A program made the translations under genes and the position numbers. Source: Neorhodopirellula pilleata (GTDB taxonomy: Bacteria > Planctomycetota > Planctomycetia > Pirellulales > Pirellulaceae). Taken from it: a stretch of DNA of 64,000 nt. The DNA is taken from contig NZ_SJPM01000019.1 in assembly GCF_007859915.1 (NCBI RefSeq), positions 19,826 to 83,825 on the forward strand. Reading direction: 5' to 3'. Below, one piece after another: positions 1 through 9,248 of this stretch (its first letter is position 1; each line of letters opens with the position of its first letter). The notes beneath the pieces were generated by a model. The model searched no databases, was not told the DNA's origin, and worked only from the letters and a program-made list of their open reading frames with translations.

Positions 1-264
1 AAACGTTCGTTCGTTCGGTGTAGGTATCATGCAATGAATCGGGCAAAGCGGGCTTTGTCACTTATCAAATCCCTACGCAGCGACCGCATCCCGCGACCGT
101 CCGACTCCGACCAGAACTCTTCACCCCACGCAACGCGGCGACCGATCACGCTCCACTGAGGTTGTCACGTCGAACTGCGAGTTCTTCAAATCAAGGGCAA
201 GACGATGGGGCCAACAACCGTCATCCAACGAAGCAGACACTTCGCTAGCATTGAATTATGATGT
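1..264. other. no gene recognised; leader of the first CDS
   Basis: Short frames are broken by stops. I see no recognisable protein, RNA gene or clear promoter here. The stretch probably ends an upstream intergenic region or an unseen gene. Confidence 0.4.
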
Positions 265-1707
265 GTGTGTTTCCGCGAACGGCTCACTTCGAGAAAACCT
301 ACCTTGTTCAACGACCAGATTTCCTTCGCGATCATGCTGACCGTCTCCCTCGCGTTCGCCGCCTGGTACGGCCGTCGTCACGGTAAGCAATACGCCCTCG
401 GTGCTGGCATGGCGGTCTCGATGCTAGCGGGAACTTGGTTCGAAATCGAAGTCTTCAACACGCCCATCAACGTCACGATGGCGACAGCGATCGTCCTGCT
501 GATCGTCTACTGCACTCACTCATGGCGTGAAATCTTTAAAGCAATCAACCTGCTCGACGTCTTGATTACCGCCCTCTTTTTGTGGCACATCGTGGTCGAC
601 GTTTACTACGACGGAAACCCTTTAGCGATCGCCGCCCAAGCCTACGGCCAATGGATGCTCCCCTACGCCGCCGGACGGTACGCGTTCGTACATGCGGGCT
701 CACTTGAAAAATTGTCGCCAGTCTTCGTCACGGTGGCGGCAATCATTTCGGTCGCAGCAATCTTCGAATCAGTCTCTGGAATCAACCTTTGGGAATTGCT
801 GCTGACTGAAATGGATGACAAGGTGAGTCACCCAAGAAGGCGTCGCTACGATTGGCTCTACCGAGCTGCGGGTCCAGTCCGTCACCCAATCTTTCTGGGG
901 ATTGTTCTCATGACAATGCTTCCTTTTGCGGTTGATCTGGTGTCTCGCCAGAGGGATTCCAGTAAAAAAAGAATCTTGGTTTCAACAGGATTAGCTGCTG
1001 TTATCCTTGGCGTTGGCGCGACACTTTCAAGAGGACCGATTCTATGCCTCCCGGTCTCTGCGTTATTTGCTGTCGCCTGGTACGATCGGATAGCAAGGTG
1101 GAGCATAATTATTTTAGCGATGATTGGCTCGCTCATTGCCATTGTATATGCCGATAGTTTCTTGTCCTACCTTGATTCCAGCGAGAGCAATCGGGGCGAA
1201 AGCCATATTGTCGAAATTGATGATCGGAATTCTCCACAGATCTATACCAGTAGTCGAAATCGAATCTTCGTTGTCAAAATCTATGGACCTTTGGTGGTTA
1301 AAGGAGGCCCTGTAGGGTACGGTAGCAAAAGATCTACTGGCTTTCCTCCTCGAAACTTGCCTGGATTGCCTGCCGACCCTACAGTTCGCGAACGATTAGG
1401 TGTTGTTGACAACTCCTACATCAATATAGGTTTGCGTTTCGGTTGGATCGGCTTAGTGACCTTTGTTTGTACTTTGTTATTCACGATTTCATTTGCTCTA
1501 AGATTCGCTCTCGTAGCAAGCACCTATCTTTACCCCTGCGACTGGCAATGCATGATTGCGTATGCTGGCGTCTTCTTTGCTCTACTCTTTGAGATCGGTA
1601 CTGTGTTTTGGTCCTACGACTACGCTTTTTGGATCATGCTTCAAATCGGGGCAATATCGGGTTCTGCGTCACAAGTCGCTCAAGCTCGCACCAAGGGATG
1701 GATTTAG
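265..1707 (+). CDS. O-antigen ligase/polymerase (Wzy/WaaL-like) membrane protein
   Basis: This 480-aa protein has many hydrophobic segments from about residue 20 to the C-terminus. A long hydrophilic loop lies around residues 300-385, which is the layout of the Wzy_C/O-antigen ligase family. Members join or polymerise lipid-linked oligosaccharides on the periplasmic side of the inner membrane. The loop carries a GYGSKRSTG stretch and a later VDNSYINIGLRFG stretch, typical of the large loop and following helix in this family. The start is uncertain: GTG at 265 is the first start after an in-frame TGA, has no good Shine-Dalgarno site, and ATG at 334 would also preserve the membrane part. It faces the minus-strand polysaccharide genes and converges on the FkbM gene, and a second Wzy-like gene lies at 6168-7496. 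Ligase versus polymerase cannot be told from sequence. Confidence 0.7.
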   Translation: MCFRERLTSRKPTLFNDQISFAIMLTVSLAFAAWYGRRHGKQYALGAGMAVSMLAGTWFEIEVFNTPINVTMATAIVLLIVYCTHSWREIFKAINLLDVLITALFLWHIVVDVYYDGNPLAIAAQAYGQWMLPYAAGRYAFVHAGSLEKLSPVFVTVAAIISVAAIFESVSGINLWELLLTEMDDKVSHPRRRRYDWLYRAAGPVRHPIFLGIVLMTMLPFAVDLVSRQRDSSKKRILVSTGLAAVILGVGATLSRGPILCLPVSALFAVAWYDRIARWSIIILAMIGSLIAIVYADSFLSYLDSSESNRGESHIVEIDDRNSPQIYTSSRNRIFVVKIYGPLVVKGGPVGYGSKRSTGFPPRNLPGLPADPTVRERLGVVDNSYINIGLRFGWIGLVTFVCTLLFTISFALRFALVASTYLYPCDWQCMIAYAGVFFALLFEIGTVFWSYDYAFWIMLQIGAISGSASQVAQARTKGWI

Positions 1708-1751
1708 AGAACTGTCAATCCAACTAGCATTTTAAGTAGACATTCAGGACA

Positions 1752-2528
1752 TCAATTTGGTGGAGTTTGGCAATTGACAAAAAGCACGTCTAACTGAGTG
1801 ATCGATCCCTGGGTATCTGTCACAGTGTTGACAACTCGGTGAAAACGATACTGCTTCTCGTCCATGAACTGCCAGATTTCATGAAAGCTAGGTTCGTTCA
1901 GATATGCCTTCTCTTGCGCTGCCTCCAGCAATACGACGTCACAAACTTTCAAAAGATTGATTGCTCCATGCAAAGCTTCCAGTTCGAACCCTTGAAGATC
2001 TAACTTCAACAGCACTCGCTGATTAGTTGCTATATGGGAGAACTCCTCATCAAGTGTGGTCATTGGAACACGCATCGTTCGAACAGTTCGAATTTTTGAC
2101 ATCCAGCTACTCGCCTGATCTACGGCAAGCACAGAAGACGACTGTGTATTCGAGGTTATGTGAAAGTCCGTCTCACCTGTAGTGCGTCCCAACGCCTTCT
2201 CGACGACGCGCAGCGAAGTTACATCAACTAAATTTGCTCGCAACTGCGCTGCTACCTCCGCCAGCGGTTCAAAAGCCACAATTTCGGCATCGGGATAAAA
2301 AGTATGGCATGCGCGTGCAAACTGGCCTATATTCGCACCGCAATCGATAATCGTCGAAAAGTGGAAGCCAGCCCGTTGGAGCTCAAGAAGTAACCGAGTC
2401 GAGGTTGCCGACCGAGGTTTCTTGGACAGAAGAAACTTCCATCCATCTTTGTAAGACAAGGATCTGGCTGTGGAAGCAAGCTTATTTCTTATCACGTTTA
2501 AACAATTTAATTTGAGGCTGGAAACCAT
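1752..2528 (-). CDS. FkbM family methyltransferase
   Basis: This 258-aa protein has a SAM-binding motif I (DCGANIGQFA, about residues 62-71) followed by the acidic residue of motif II in VAFEPLAEV. A later LLKLDLQGFELEALHGA stretch is characteristic of FkbM methyltransferases. These are SAM-dependent O-methyltransferases often found in capsule and O-antigen clusters, where they methylate sugars. It is the last minus-strand gene of the polysaccharide locus and is separated from the upstream pyruvyltransferase gene by about 300 bp, so it may have its own promoter. Base composition is AT-richer than the housekeeping genes further along. The family call is firm; the sugar substrate is unknown. 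Confidence 0.85.
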   Translation of the reverse strand: MVSSLKLNCLNVIRNKLASTARSLSYKDGWKFLLSKKPRSATSTRLLLELQRAGFHFSTIIDCGANIGQFARACHTFYPDAEIVAFEPLAEVAAQLRANLVDVTSLRVVEKALGRTTGETDFHITSNTQSSSVLAVDQASSWMSKIRTVRTMRVPMTTLDEEFSHIATNQRVLLKLDLQGFELEALHGAINLLKVCDVVLLEAAQEKAYLNEPSFHEIWQFMDEKQYRFHRVVNTVTDTQGSITQLDVLFVNCQTPPN

Positions 2529-2826
2529 TCGGCAGGAGTTAGCCGGATTGCGTACGAGTTGTCGAAAATATAAGACTGCTTACATTTTCTATTTGTTCTC
2601 TTCAGCATTCAAGAGCACAACCTTGCGAACAAAACGATTCGTGTTGGGCTTGCAAGTAAATGGTCAGAGGAGTCACAGAAAGTTCTCGAATCCGATAGAT
2701 GCCTAATTAGCAATCTTTCAAGTGTATTTGTTTTCTTGACTTTGATACACAGTTGTAAAAGTTGGCAACGCTTTACATTGCAGATAGGCGATCGAAATAA
2801 AATCGTGCCTTCTCGGATAGCTTCAC

Positions 2827-3999
2827 CTACTTAATCTGCGAACTCGATCCGAGAGGTTGCCCCCAAAGTTGACTCAACAGAAATTCTTTTTGTACTTTGT
2901 CGCTCCAGGGAACCTGAATCCTAGAACTGGATCGTTCTGCGACAAGTTCTGTCAGCAAATTAACTACATTGAGTTCATCAGCGGCATCCAGAAGCGTCAG
3001 AACGCGATGATTGGCCCCATGCGAATTCATGAATCGCTGAATTTTTGGATGATAAGATATTGCTGCAACTCGGCATCCAAGTTCCATTGCTGTAACCACA
3101 CCATGAAATTTCATGCCTAGAAACCAATCGCATTCCGACATCGCTTCAAGGGTGGATTCAAGCCCACTGCCCATCTTAAGGGTTTTCACGCGATTGGCAA
3201 ACTCGGCCTTCAATTTTCTGTGCAAACGTTCTGTTAGTGTAATTACCGCTTCAGAACCGCTTTCAGTAAGAACGAAGAAAATGACGGTCCGATTTGCGTC
3301 CTCGCGTAGAACACGCTGTAATGCTAGAAACAGATTGTTGCTTATTCGTTCTTCATTTTCTTGACCTGAATCCGTATAGCCGAAACTGGCTGCTAAGGAA
3401 ATGCCTAAGCGAGCAACGGAGTGTTTGTTTTGGGCACGCATTTCGTTTGATCGAGCGTGAATAGCTGTGATAGCTAGGTCATCTGCAAGGCATACAAACT
3501 GCTGATTTATCATCTTGCAAACGGTCTCATAGCTTTCGCTATCACGAACTGAAATTGCATCAAACATTCTGCATAGTTGGCCAAAACAGCGTTTCCAAAC
3601 GCGACTTCGGAAGGGACCAATTCCGACACCAACTAAAACGATTCGTTTTTGCAGCACCCAGGCAAAAGAAACAAGGCACGCAATTTTAATCTGAGCAATA
3701 GCATGCTTTATACGGACTTGTCCAAAACCGCAATCGTGAAATTGTGTGCCGCCGACGATGGCTAAAGCCTGCGATTGAAAAACGGCTAAAATAAATTGGG
3801 TTAAAGAATACGGAATGGGAGTAACTTTCGACGCAACGAAATTCGAAAGAAGATGCTTCTTGCTCGACACTCTCAGGTTGAATTTGGGATTGATCTCGAA
3901 CATTGTCCTGCAGAACCCTTCGAGCATCAATTCATCACCGAAATTGCCCGCCCCAAAATGTCCAAATACGAAAATTGAAGGCCCATGTGTTTTGCCCAT
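2827..3999 (-). CDS. polysaccharide pyruvyl transferase family protein
   Basis: This protein of about 390 aa belongs to the CsaB/WcaK-type polysaccharide pyruvyltransferase family, which moves pyruvate from PEP onto sugars as ketals. Near the N-terminus it has FGAGNFGDELMLEGF, the typical G-x-GN-GDE start of the first Rossmann half. It also has IVGGTQFHDCG in place of the usual GGG element, and a C-terminal MKFHGVVTAMELGCR segment matching the conserved [RK]-x-H loop of the family. I start it at ATG 3999 because a strong GGAGC Shine-Dalgarno lies eight bases upstream. The longer frame to 4032 would overlap the sulfotransferase gene by 32 bases. It sits directly downstream of that gene and is probably co-transcribed with it. 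Confidence 0.82.
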   Translation of the reverse strand: MGKTHGPSIFVFGHFGAGNFGDELMLEGFCRTMFEINPKFNLRVSSKKHLLSNFVASKVTPIPYSLTQFILAVFQSQALAIVGGTQFHDCGFGQVRIKHAIAQIKIACLVSFAWVLQKRIVLVGVGIGPFRSRVWKRCFGQLCRMFDAISVRDSESYETVCKMINQQFVCLADDLAITAIHARSNEMRAQNKHSVARLGISLAASFGYTDSGQENEERISNNLFLALQRVLREDANRTVIFFVLTESGSEAVITLTERLHRKLKAEFANRVKTLKMGSGLESTLEAMSECDWFLGMKFHGVVTAMELGCRVAAISYHPKIQRFMNSHGANHRVLTLLDAADELNVVNLLTELVAERSSSRIQVPWSDKVQKEFLLSQLWGQPLGSSSQIK

Positions 4000-4000
4000 G

Positions 4001-4873
4001 TCAGCTCCAATCTTCGCTAAATTCGTATCCAAGCTCTGTCAATAGCCCATGATCCTGCTCTTTGAATGCTTTAATGCACGCAGGGGTAAAAGCATCTCGC
4101 CAAGTCTGCTGCTGGATTCCTGAGAAAGTGTGGGATTTGGCGGGCTGAAGTCCTCCTCTCATCCGCTTCAGGATGTCTTCGGTCTGCTCGCCTGAGCCGC
4201 TTCTGTGAAGATAAAAACGAATGATCTTTCTTAATTCTTGTTCCTGATTTTCGCCAGCAACGTCCTCGAACTTTGTGCAGTAGACCGCTTCGCTGGCCAA
4301 CCAGCCCTGATAGTTTCGAAATCGCTCACTTATCGACGGGAAGTAGATGTTCTCGCAACTGGGGATTCCGTTGATTGCAAGCAGCAGCGCGGCTTCTGGG
4401 TCGAGGCCTTTGAAGTAAGCGCGTAAGCGGTGGAACCGATTCATCTTCTGCAAGTAGTTGACGAGCGAACGTGCAACCTCTCTCGGGTCTCGGTATATAA
4501 ACAGCGAAATACAACGGTTGGAAACAAGGGCATTCTCAATCGCTGGGCTATAAAAAATATGGCCACGCACGATCTCATTCGGTGTGATTCTGCTGATTTT
4601 ATCAACGCACCACTGTTCAGTACGAAGTCCATAGTTGAACGAACTGCCTGCAGAGGCAATAAACCGACCAAAATCTCTTGTATTCCCTAGTCCCATGACC
4701 ACTTGATCCAAAAGGTGGGTACCACTCTTCGGGAATGAGTTGGCCAGTAGACTTGGTAAGTTTGTGCTTCGATCGGCGCTTGCCGATAATTCACAGGAAA
4801 TTCTGTACGGAGCCAGTAAGCCCTTGGCTGATTTCCGAATAAGTCCGTTACGATGCCGAAGAAGTATACGCAT
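4001..4873 (-). CDS. sulfotransferase family protein
   Basis: This 290-aa protein carries the 5'-phosphosulfate-binding loop of PAPS-dependent sulfotransferases, NSFPKSGTHLLDQ, at about residues 46-58. It also has a LFIYRDPREVARSLVNY segment that matches the 3'-phosphate-binding R-DPR-x2-x-S motif. It probably sulfates a sugar of the surface polysaccharide, and sulfated glycans are common in marine planctomycetes. It lies two bases after the flippase gene and abuts the pyruvyltransferase gene, so the three form one transcription unit. The acceptor cannot be inferred. Confidence 0.85.
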   Translation of the reverse strand: MRILLRHRNGLIRKSAKGLLAPYRISCELSASADRSTNLPSLLANSFPKSGTHLLDQVVMGLGNTRDFGRFIASAGSSFNYGLRTEQWCVDKISRITPNEIVRGHIFYSPAIENALVSNRCISLFIYRDPREVARSLVNYLQKMNRFHRLRAYFKGLDPEAALLLAINGIPSCENIYFPSISERFRNYQGWLASEAVYCTKFEDVAGENQEQELRKIIRFYLHRSGSGEQTEDILKRMRGGLQPAKSHTFSGIQQQTWRDAFTPACIKAFKEQDHGLLTELGYEFSEDWS

Positions 4874-4875
4874 GT

Positions 4876-6171
4876 TTATTTTAATTCTTCAGAGGTTGGT
4901 GGCACTCGGGCGACTTCTGATGAAACTTTCCCTCCCGCATTTCGAATTCGGCGAATAGCTGCCCAGCCACCGAGAGACCGGGAAGCAATCCCAGCTGAAA
5001 CCGAGATGCAGATCGCGAGTTCTGGAGAGAAAAGAAGGGCAAGCAACAAAAGACACATTATATATACCGCGATGCTCATCAGGCCCAACCGAAATTCAAG
5101 TTTTCCTAGCCCATTCATTTCAAGAAATTGCTGTGGTGCTCCGGTCAAAGCATCTAAGAATCTTAAAGAAGCGGTTGCAGCCAGCACAACCGAAATATCT
5201 TCTCCCAACTGGAAAATCGAAGTAAACATACGACCGCAAAGCATTGAGACGATCAAGACTGGCAAGAACGCGATCGTCATCGCCCAGCGTGACCTATTGT
5301 ATTCATTAAAGCGGCCTTCAGGAGGTTCGCCATCCACCAGGACAAACCGAGGAACAAAATAAGCAGCCAATGACACGCGAATGCTACCCGCAATGCCGAC
5401 GATACGCTGAACTACGCCAACTGTCGCCGATGTTTCGACGCCACCGAGCCATGCAGCAACGAAAATTGGCGATGCCATGAATACCATGTTGAGCATTGAG
5501 TTTCCCCAAAAAGCCCACTTTGGTCCGGTAATCCGCAGTCCCAGCCTAGAATGCTTTAGACTAAGCAAATGACCGCTCGTAAACAATGCAATTACAACAG
5601 CAGCAAGGGTTGACAGCATGTACGCCCTCATCACCATCTCACTAGAAAGATGCATTTTTACATTTGTGTATTTAAAAAAGTGCATACAGCACAACGTGCC
5701 GATATAAAGAAGGTTTGCCAATCCGAACTCGACGAATATCGCTAGCTCACTACGCTTTAATCCTTTTAAATCACCTGAAAAGCACTTTAAAATAGCCACG
5801 CCCATTCCAGTAATAACGCAATGATAAAGGAGGCTTGGGGGATTGAGTATCGAGGCACCTAATGAGAATTCGAAGAGATATAAAGCGGCTAGAAGGGCAA
5901 GTGTCGACATTGTAACGACAGCTATGATGCCCGCGAGCATCGCATCAGAGGCTTCTGGGCTTTCGCGACGGATCTTTGTAAGATTGGATGGGTGTCCGAA
6001 TGTCAGGAATGCGCCGGTAAGCGATGCACCACCTATCAGCAGGTAGAGGTTTCCTAGTCCGGTTTGTCCACTTAGCCAAGCCGTTACGACTCCAATTAAA
6101 AACGTCAAAAGTGTGCAAAATGCTCGTGATGCGATCGTTCCAAAAAATTGCAGCAAGCTTTGCTTTCTCAT
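4876..6171 (-). CDS. polysaccharide flippase (Wzx-like) membrane protein
   Basis: This 431-aa protein is strongly hydrophobic, with roughly 12 predicted membrane segments, and has the overall look of MATE/MOP-superfamily lipopolysaccharide flippases (Wzx). Such proteins move undecaprenyl-linked oligosaccharide units across the inner membrane. The N-terminus (residues 1-60) has the expected positively charged start followed by two helices. Its start overlaps the stop of the upstream Wzy-like gene by four bases (ATGA), indicating translational coupling. Together with that polymerase and the WbaP-type enzyme, it completes a Wzx/Wzy-dependent pathway. The call rests on hydropathy and context more than on short motifs. 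Confidence 0.72.
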   Translation of the reverse strand: MRKQSLLQFFGTIASRAFCTLLTFLIGVVTAWLSGQTGLGNLYLLIGGASLTGAFLTFGHPSNLTKIRRESPEASDAMLAGIIAVVTMSTLALLAALYLFEFSLGASILNPPSLLYHCVITGMGVAILKCFSGDLKGLKRSELAIFVEFGLANLLYIGTLCCMHFFKYTNVKMHLSSEMVMRAYMLSTLAAVVIALFTSGHLLSLKHSRLGLRITGPKWAFWGNSMLNMVFMASPIFVAAWLGGVETSATVGVVQRIVGIAGSIRVSLAAYFVPRFVLVDGEPPEGRFNEYNRSRWAMTIAFLPVLIVSMLCGRMFTSIFQLGEDISVVLAATASLRFLDALTGAPQQFLEMNGLGKLEFRLGLMSIAVYIMCLLLLALLFSPELAICISVSAGIASRSLGGWAAIRRIRNAGGKVSSEVARVPPTSEELK

Positions 6172-7496
6172 GGTTGCTGATTAATTGATGCGGCGTGTAA
6201 CTGGGAAACGACGATTCCCGCGGACGCCCATGCGATTTGCGCAAAAAAAGGCTCTGTAAGGACATTAATCCATATATTCGCAAAGCAGAATATCGTGCTG
6301 CAGATGACAGCACTTGCCAATACTGACCAGTATTTAGATTGGATGCTTGGCCTTCCGTTCAAAAGCATTAGCATACGGATTGCGAATCGACACGAAAGTA
6401 AGCCAACGATCAAAAATGCAATAGGACCACCGCGAACCGCAGCGTCGACTATTCCGCTCTCAGCATTGACGACTCGAACATTCCCCCTGGACCTTACTGA
6501 CGGTTGAAACATACTACCCAAAGGCTGCATGGCGACTGCGAGTCCCTCCTTAAGTCTCTCGCCGCGGTTTGTATCGCCCTCGTCTAACTGCGAACCCTCT
6601 AATAATGTATTGACAGTTTCTACTAAACGATCAACCGATCGGCTGTCTCTCACTGCAATTAATCCTCCGAAGAATCCACCGAGGAGCACCAATAAGACAG
6701 GCAATGAGCGTCGATCAAGACGTAGCCTTGTGTTTTCATTTCTTCTTGAGAGAGAAAATCGCGATGTAACTACCAATGCGCTTCCAATCGCGACCGTCAG
6801 GATCGCCGTTCGAGAATGGCTCGCACCAATCGCTGCTAGAAGAATAAGTGACATCAACAAGCTTCCTAATCGTCCGGATCCGGCAATCACTAGTGCACGT
6901 GCAATCATTGCGACGCAAAAGCAAGAGTAAGCTATCGGATAAAATCGCAGTGCTTTTGGGTTGTAGAATGGCCCAATATGGTTGGTCAGTAAGTTATGCC
7001 GGGTTGGCGCGCCACCATCGATAGCTGTTTGTAGAAAGTATGCGACCGCCGATATTGACAAAACAACGCTTCCGGTCCACCAGAAGTTTTCGCCGAACTT
7101 AGCCGCGGTTCCCTGGCGATAGGCGCTCTCGCCCAAAAGACGTACGGAGGCGTAGCTAAGTAGAGGGAATACGGTTTGCAGAAACAGCATTGTCGCGACA
7201 GCGACTTTATTAGAACCTGTTGCGAACATACCGCAAACAAACGACACCAGCATCAACCCTGCATAGGCAATCAATAGCCAGTCTTCAATCAATAAGCGTG
7301 GAAATCGGCCTTTAGATTGCAGCAAGAAGACAAAGAAAAATACCGGTACTGCTAGCACGCTTACCGCGACTGCATTTTCGTCAGAGGACAAACGCGAGTT
7401 AATCTCAGAAGAAAGACGAAAACCGTTTTGGGGAACTACAAAAATTGGCAGAGCCACGACCGTAGCATAGATCGATAACGAACGAGATCGTGGCAT
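6168..7496 (-). CDS. O-antigen polymerase-like (Wzy) membrane protein
   Basis: This 442-aa multi-pass membrane protein has about 10-12 hydrophobic segments and a large hydrophilic loop around residues 290-360 containing a NAESGIVDAAVRGG stretch. That is the architecture of Wzy/O-antigen ligase family proteins, which polymerise repeat units in the periplasm. It is coupled to the downstream flippase gene by a four-base overlap. It is the second Wzy-like protein in this locus, so one could act as polymerase and the other as ligase. The family shows very low sequence conservation, so the exact role is inferred from context. Confidence 0.7.
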   Translation of the reverse strand: MPRSRSLSIYATVVALPIFVVPQNGFRLSSEINSRLSSDENAVAVSVLAVPVFFFVFLLQSKGRFPRLLIEDWLLIAYAGLMLVSFVCGMFATGSNKVAVATMLFLQTVFPLLSYASVRLLGESAYRQGTAAKFGENFWWTGSVVLSISAVAYFLQTAIDGGAPTRHNLLTNHIGPFYNPKALRFYPIAYSCFCVAMIARALVIAGSGRLGSLLMSLILLAAIGASHSRTAILTVAIGSALVVTSRFSLSRRNENTRLRLDRRSLPVLLVLLGGFFGGLIAVRDSRSVDRLVETVNTLLEGSQLDEGDTNRGERLKEGLAVAMQPLGSMFQPSVRSRGNVRVVNAESGIVDAAVRGGPIAFLIVGLLSCRFAIRMLMLLNGRPSIQSKYWSVLASAVICSTIFCFANIWINVLTEPFFAQIAWASAGIVVSQLHAASINQQP

Positions 7497-7608
7497 TGCT
7501 GGCTAGTTAGAAAGGATTGAGGGTTCGTATTGGCTGCGAATGTTTGCTTCGCCGGTATCGGTCGCAGTCACAAAACCCGACTACCCATGCTGAGGGAACG
7601 TCGATAAG

Positions 7609-8154
7609 TCAATTCGCTTTTGGCGATCCACTAGTTTCGTTAATCGCAAGCAAAAAAAGCAAGGTCCAGGAAGCGACCGATTCCTCTCGCTTAACAATAT
7701 CCGAAAGCCGATGGGGCGAAACCCAGGCTATGTTTGGAGCTTCGATGTCTGGTTGTAGTGGCTTTGGGTGGATGAGTCTCAGTTGGCGAGCGAGGTACAG
7801 GTGGGCTTTACCAACATGGCGATTCGGCTCAAGCACGTACGCACCTAGTTTCTTCCAGGATCGTGCAGATAGTCCTGTTTCTTCAAGTAGTTCACGTTGG
7901 GCAGCGTGCAGTGGTGCTTCATCTGGCTCGATGATGCCGCCTATCGGCGCGTGAACGACTGTACGAACAGCATACTTCCGCTGTTGGAGCAATAGAAAGT
8001 CGCCATCGGAATTCTCACAGAGCACCAGTACGAAGTTAGGTCCTGCCAGGTACAGCCAGTCTTGTATTACCGATCCATCAGGCAGTTGTACCTCATGCTC
8101 CTGAATCTCCATTCTTGGATCAGTATAAACGGTTCTAATGCTAATTTGTTTCAA
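7609..8154 (-). CDS. Nudix hydrolase (ADP-sugar/GDP-mannose pyrophosphatase type)
   Basis: This 181-aa protein has a complete Nudix box (G-x5-E-x7-RELLEETGL) starting near residue 75, which binds the Mg2+ ions that cleave nucleoside diphosphate linkages. The preceding FLLLQQRKYAV stretch and the overall length resemble the NudF/NudK group acting on ADP-ribose, ADP-sugars or GDP-mannose. It lies 33 bases downstream of the GDP-mannose epimerase-like gene on the same strand. A role in controlling a nucleotide-sugar pool is therefore plausible but inferred. Confidence 0.85.
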   Translation of the reverse strand: MKQISIRTVYTDPRMEIQEHEVQLPDGSVIQDWLYLAGPNFVLVLCENSDGDFLLLQQRKYAVRTVVHAPIGGIIEPDEAPLHAAQRELLEETGLSARSWKKLGAYVLEPNRHVGKAHLYLARQLRLIHPKPLQPDIEAPNIAWVSPHRLSDIVKREESVASWTLLFLLAINETSGSPKAN

Positions 8155-8187
8155 ACGAGGTAGTTCACTGATACTAGAGAGGCCAGG

Positions 8188-9183
8188 TTATGCGTGCAGT
8201 GGTAACAAATATTTCGTTCTGTACTCTTTGAGGATCCAGTCGTAGGTTTTGCCCATGCCTTCGGCAAGCGGAATTGATGGTGCCCAGCCAAGGGATCGCT
8301 GGATCCTTGTGTTGTCACTATTTCGGCCATTGACACCCTTGGGGGCGGATAAGTTGTATTTCTTCTCCAATTGAATACCAGCAATTTTTTCGACGATTTC
8401 TGCGAGCTGGTTGATCGTCACCAATTCGTCAGATCCAAGATTGATCGGATCAACGATTTCACTATCCATGATTCTACAAATTCCGTTTATGCAATCGTCA
8501 ATGTACATGAAGCTTCTAGTCTGCTTGCCGTCTCCCCAAATCTCGATGGAAAGTTCACCAGATGTCTTTGCCGCAATCACTTTTCGGCACATCGCTGCTG
8601 GTGCTTTCTCGCGACCGCCTTCCCAGGTGCCGTGCGGTCCATACACGTTGTGAAATCGAGCGACTCGGGTACATAGTCCAAAGTCTTCTCGGAAGTGGCG
8701 ACACATTCGCTCTGAGAAAAGCTTTTCCCAGCCATAGCCGTCTTCGGGCATGGCGGGATATGCGTCCTCTTCTTTCAATGCGGTTACATTAGGATCCCTC
8801 TGTTTGTCCGCGTTATATACGCAAGCGGAGCTGGCGAAAAAATATCGTTTTACGTGATGGATTCTGCTCGCAACCAGAAGATTGGTGTTAATCAGCACGG
8901 TCAACATGCAAAGCGCCTTGTTGTTTTCAATGAATCCCATGCCTCCCATGTCAGCGGCTAGGTTGTAGACATCGTCCACTCCATCACAGGCAGAGTCGGC
9001 GATGCCCATATCACTCAGGTCTCCAACCCTGTTCTCGCTCGAATCGTGGACAAAGTACCACTCCGACATTGGTTTGATGTCGACAACTCGTACGTCATTC
9101 TGTGGGTCTTCAAGCAGGCGTTTGGCCAAATGCCCGCCGATGAATCCACCACCACCAGCAACTAGAATTTTTCTTTTTTTCAT
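8188..9183 (-). CDS. GDP-mannose 3,5-epimerase-like SDR
   Basis: This 331-aa extended short-chain dehydrogenase/epimerase has the NAD-binding GGGGFIGGHLA motif at residues 10-20. Its active-site region holds SSACVYN and the YGWEK pair (Y-x3-K), followed by RFHNVYGPHGTWEGGREKAP and WGDGKQTRSF. This closely matches my memory of plant GDP-mannose 3',5'-epimerase, including the catalytic Cys of SSAC and the Lys of REKAP. That enzyme converts GDP-D-mannose into GDP-L-galactose (and GDP-L-gulose). In this locus the product would feed a glycosyltransferase for surface polysaccharide. The conservation of the key Cys and Lys makes a generic epimerase less likely. Confidence 0.85.
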   Translation of the reverse strand: MKKRKILVAGGGGFIGGHLAKRLLEDPQNDVRVVDIKPMSEWYFVHDSSENRVGDLSDMGIADSACDGVDDVYNLAADMGGMGFIENNKALCMLTVLINTNLLVASRIHHVKRYFFASSACVYNADKQRDPNVTALKEEDAYPAMPEDGYGWEKLFSERMCRHFREDFGLCTRVARFHNVYGPHGTWEGGREKAPAAMCRKVIAAKTSGELSIEIWGDGKQTRSFMYIDDCINGICRIMDSEIVDPINLGSDELVTINQLAEIVEKIAGIQLEKKYNLSAPKGVNGRNSDNTRIQRSLGWAPSIPLAEGMGKTYDWILKEYRTKYLLPLHA

Positions 9184-9248
9184 CGCACTTGAATTTGTAT
9201 AAGTCGTAAATACGAGGTAACGGTTTGAACCGCATTATTAGGCGATCT

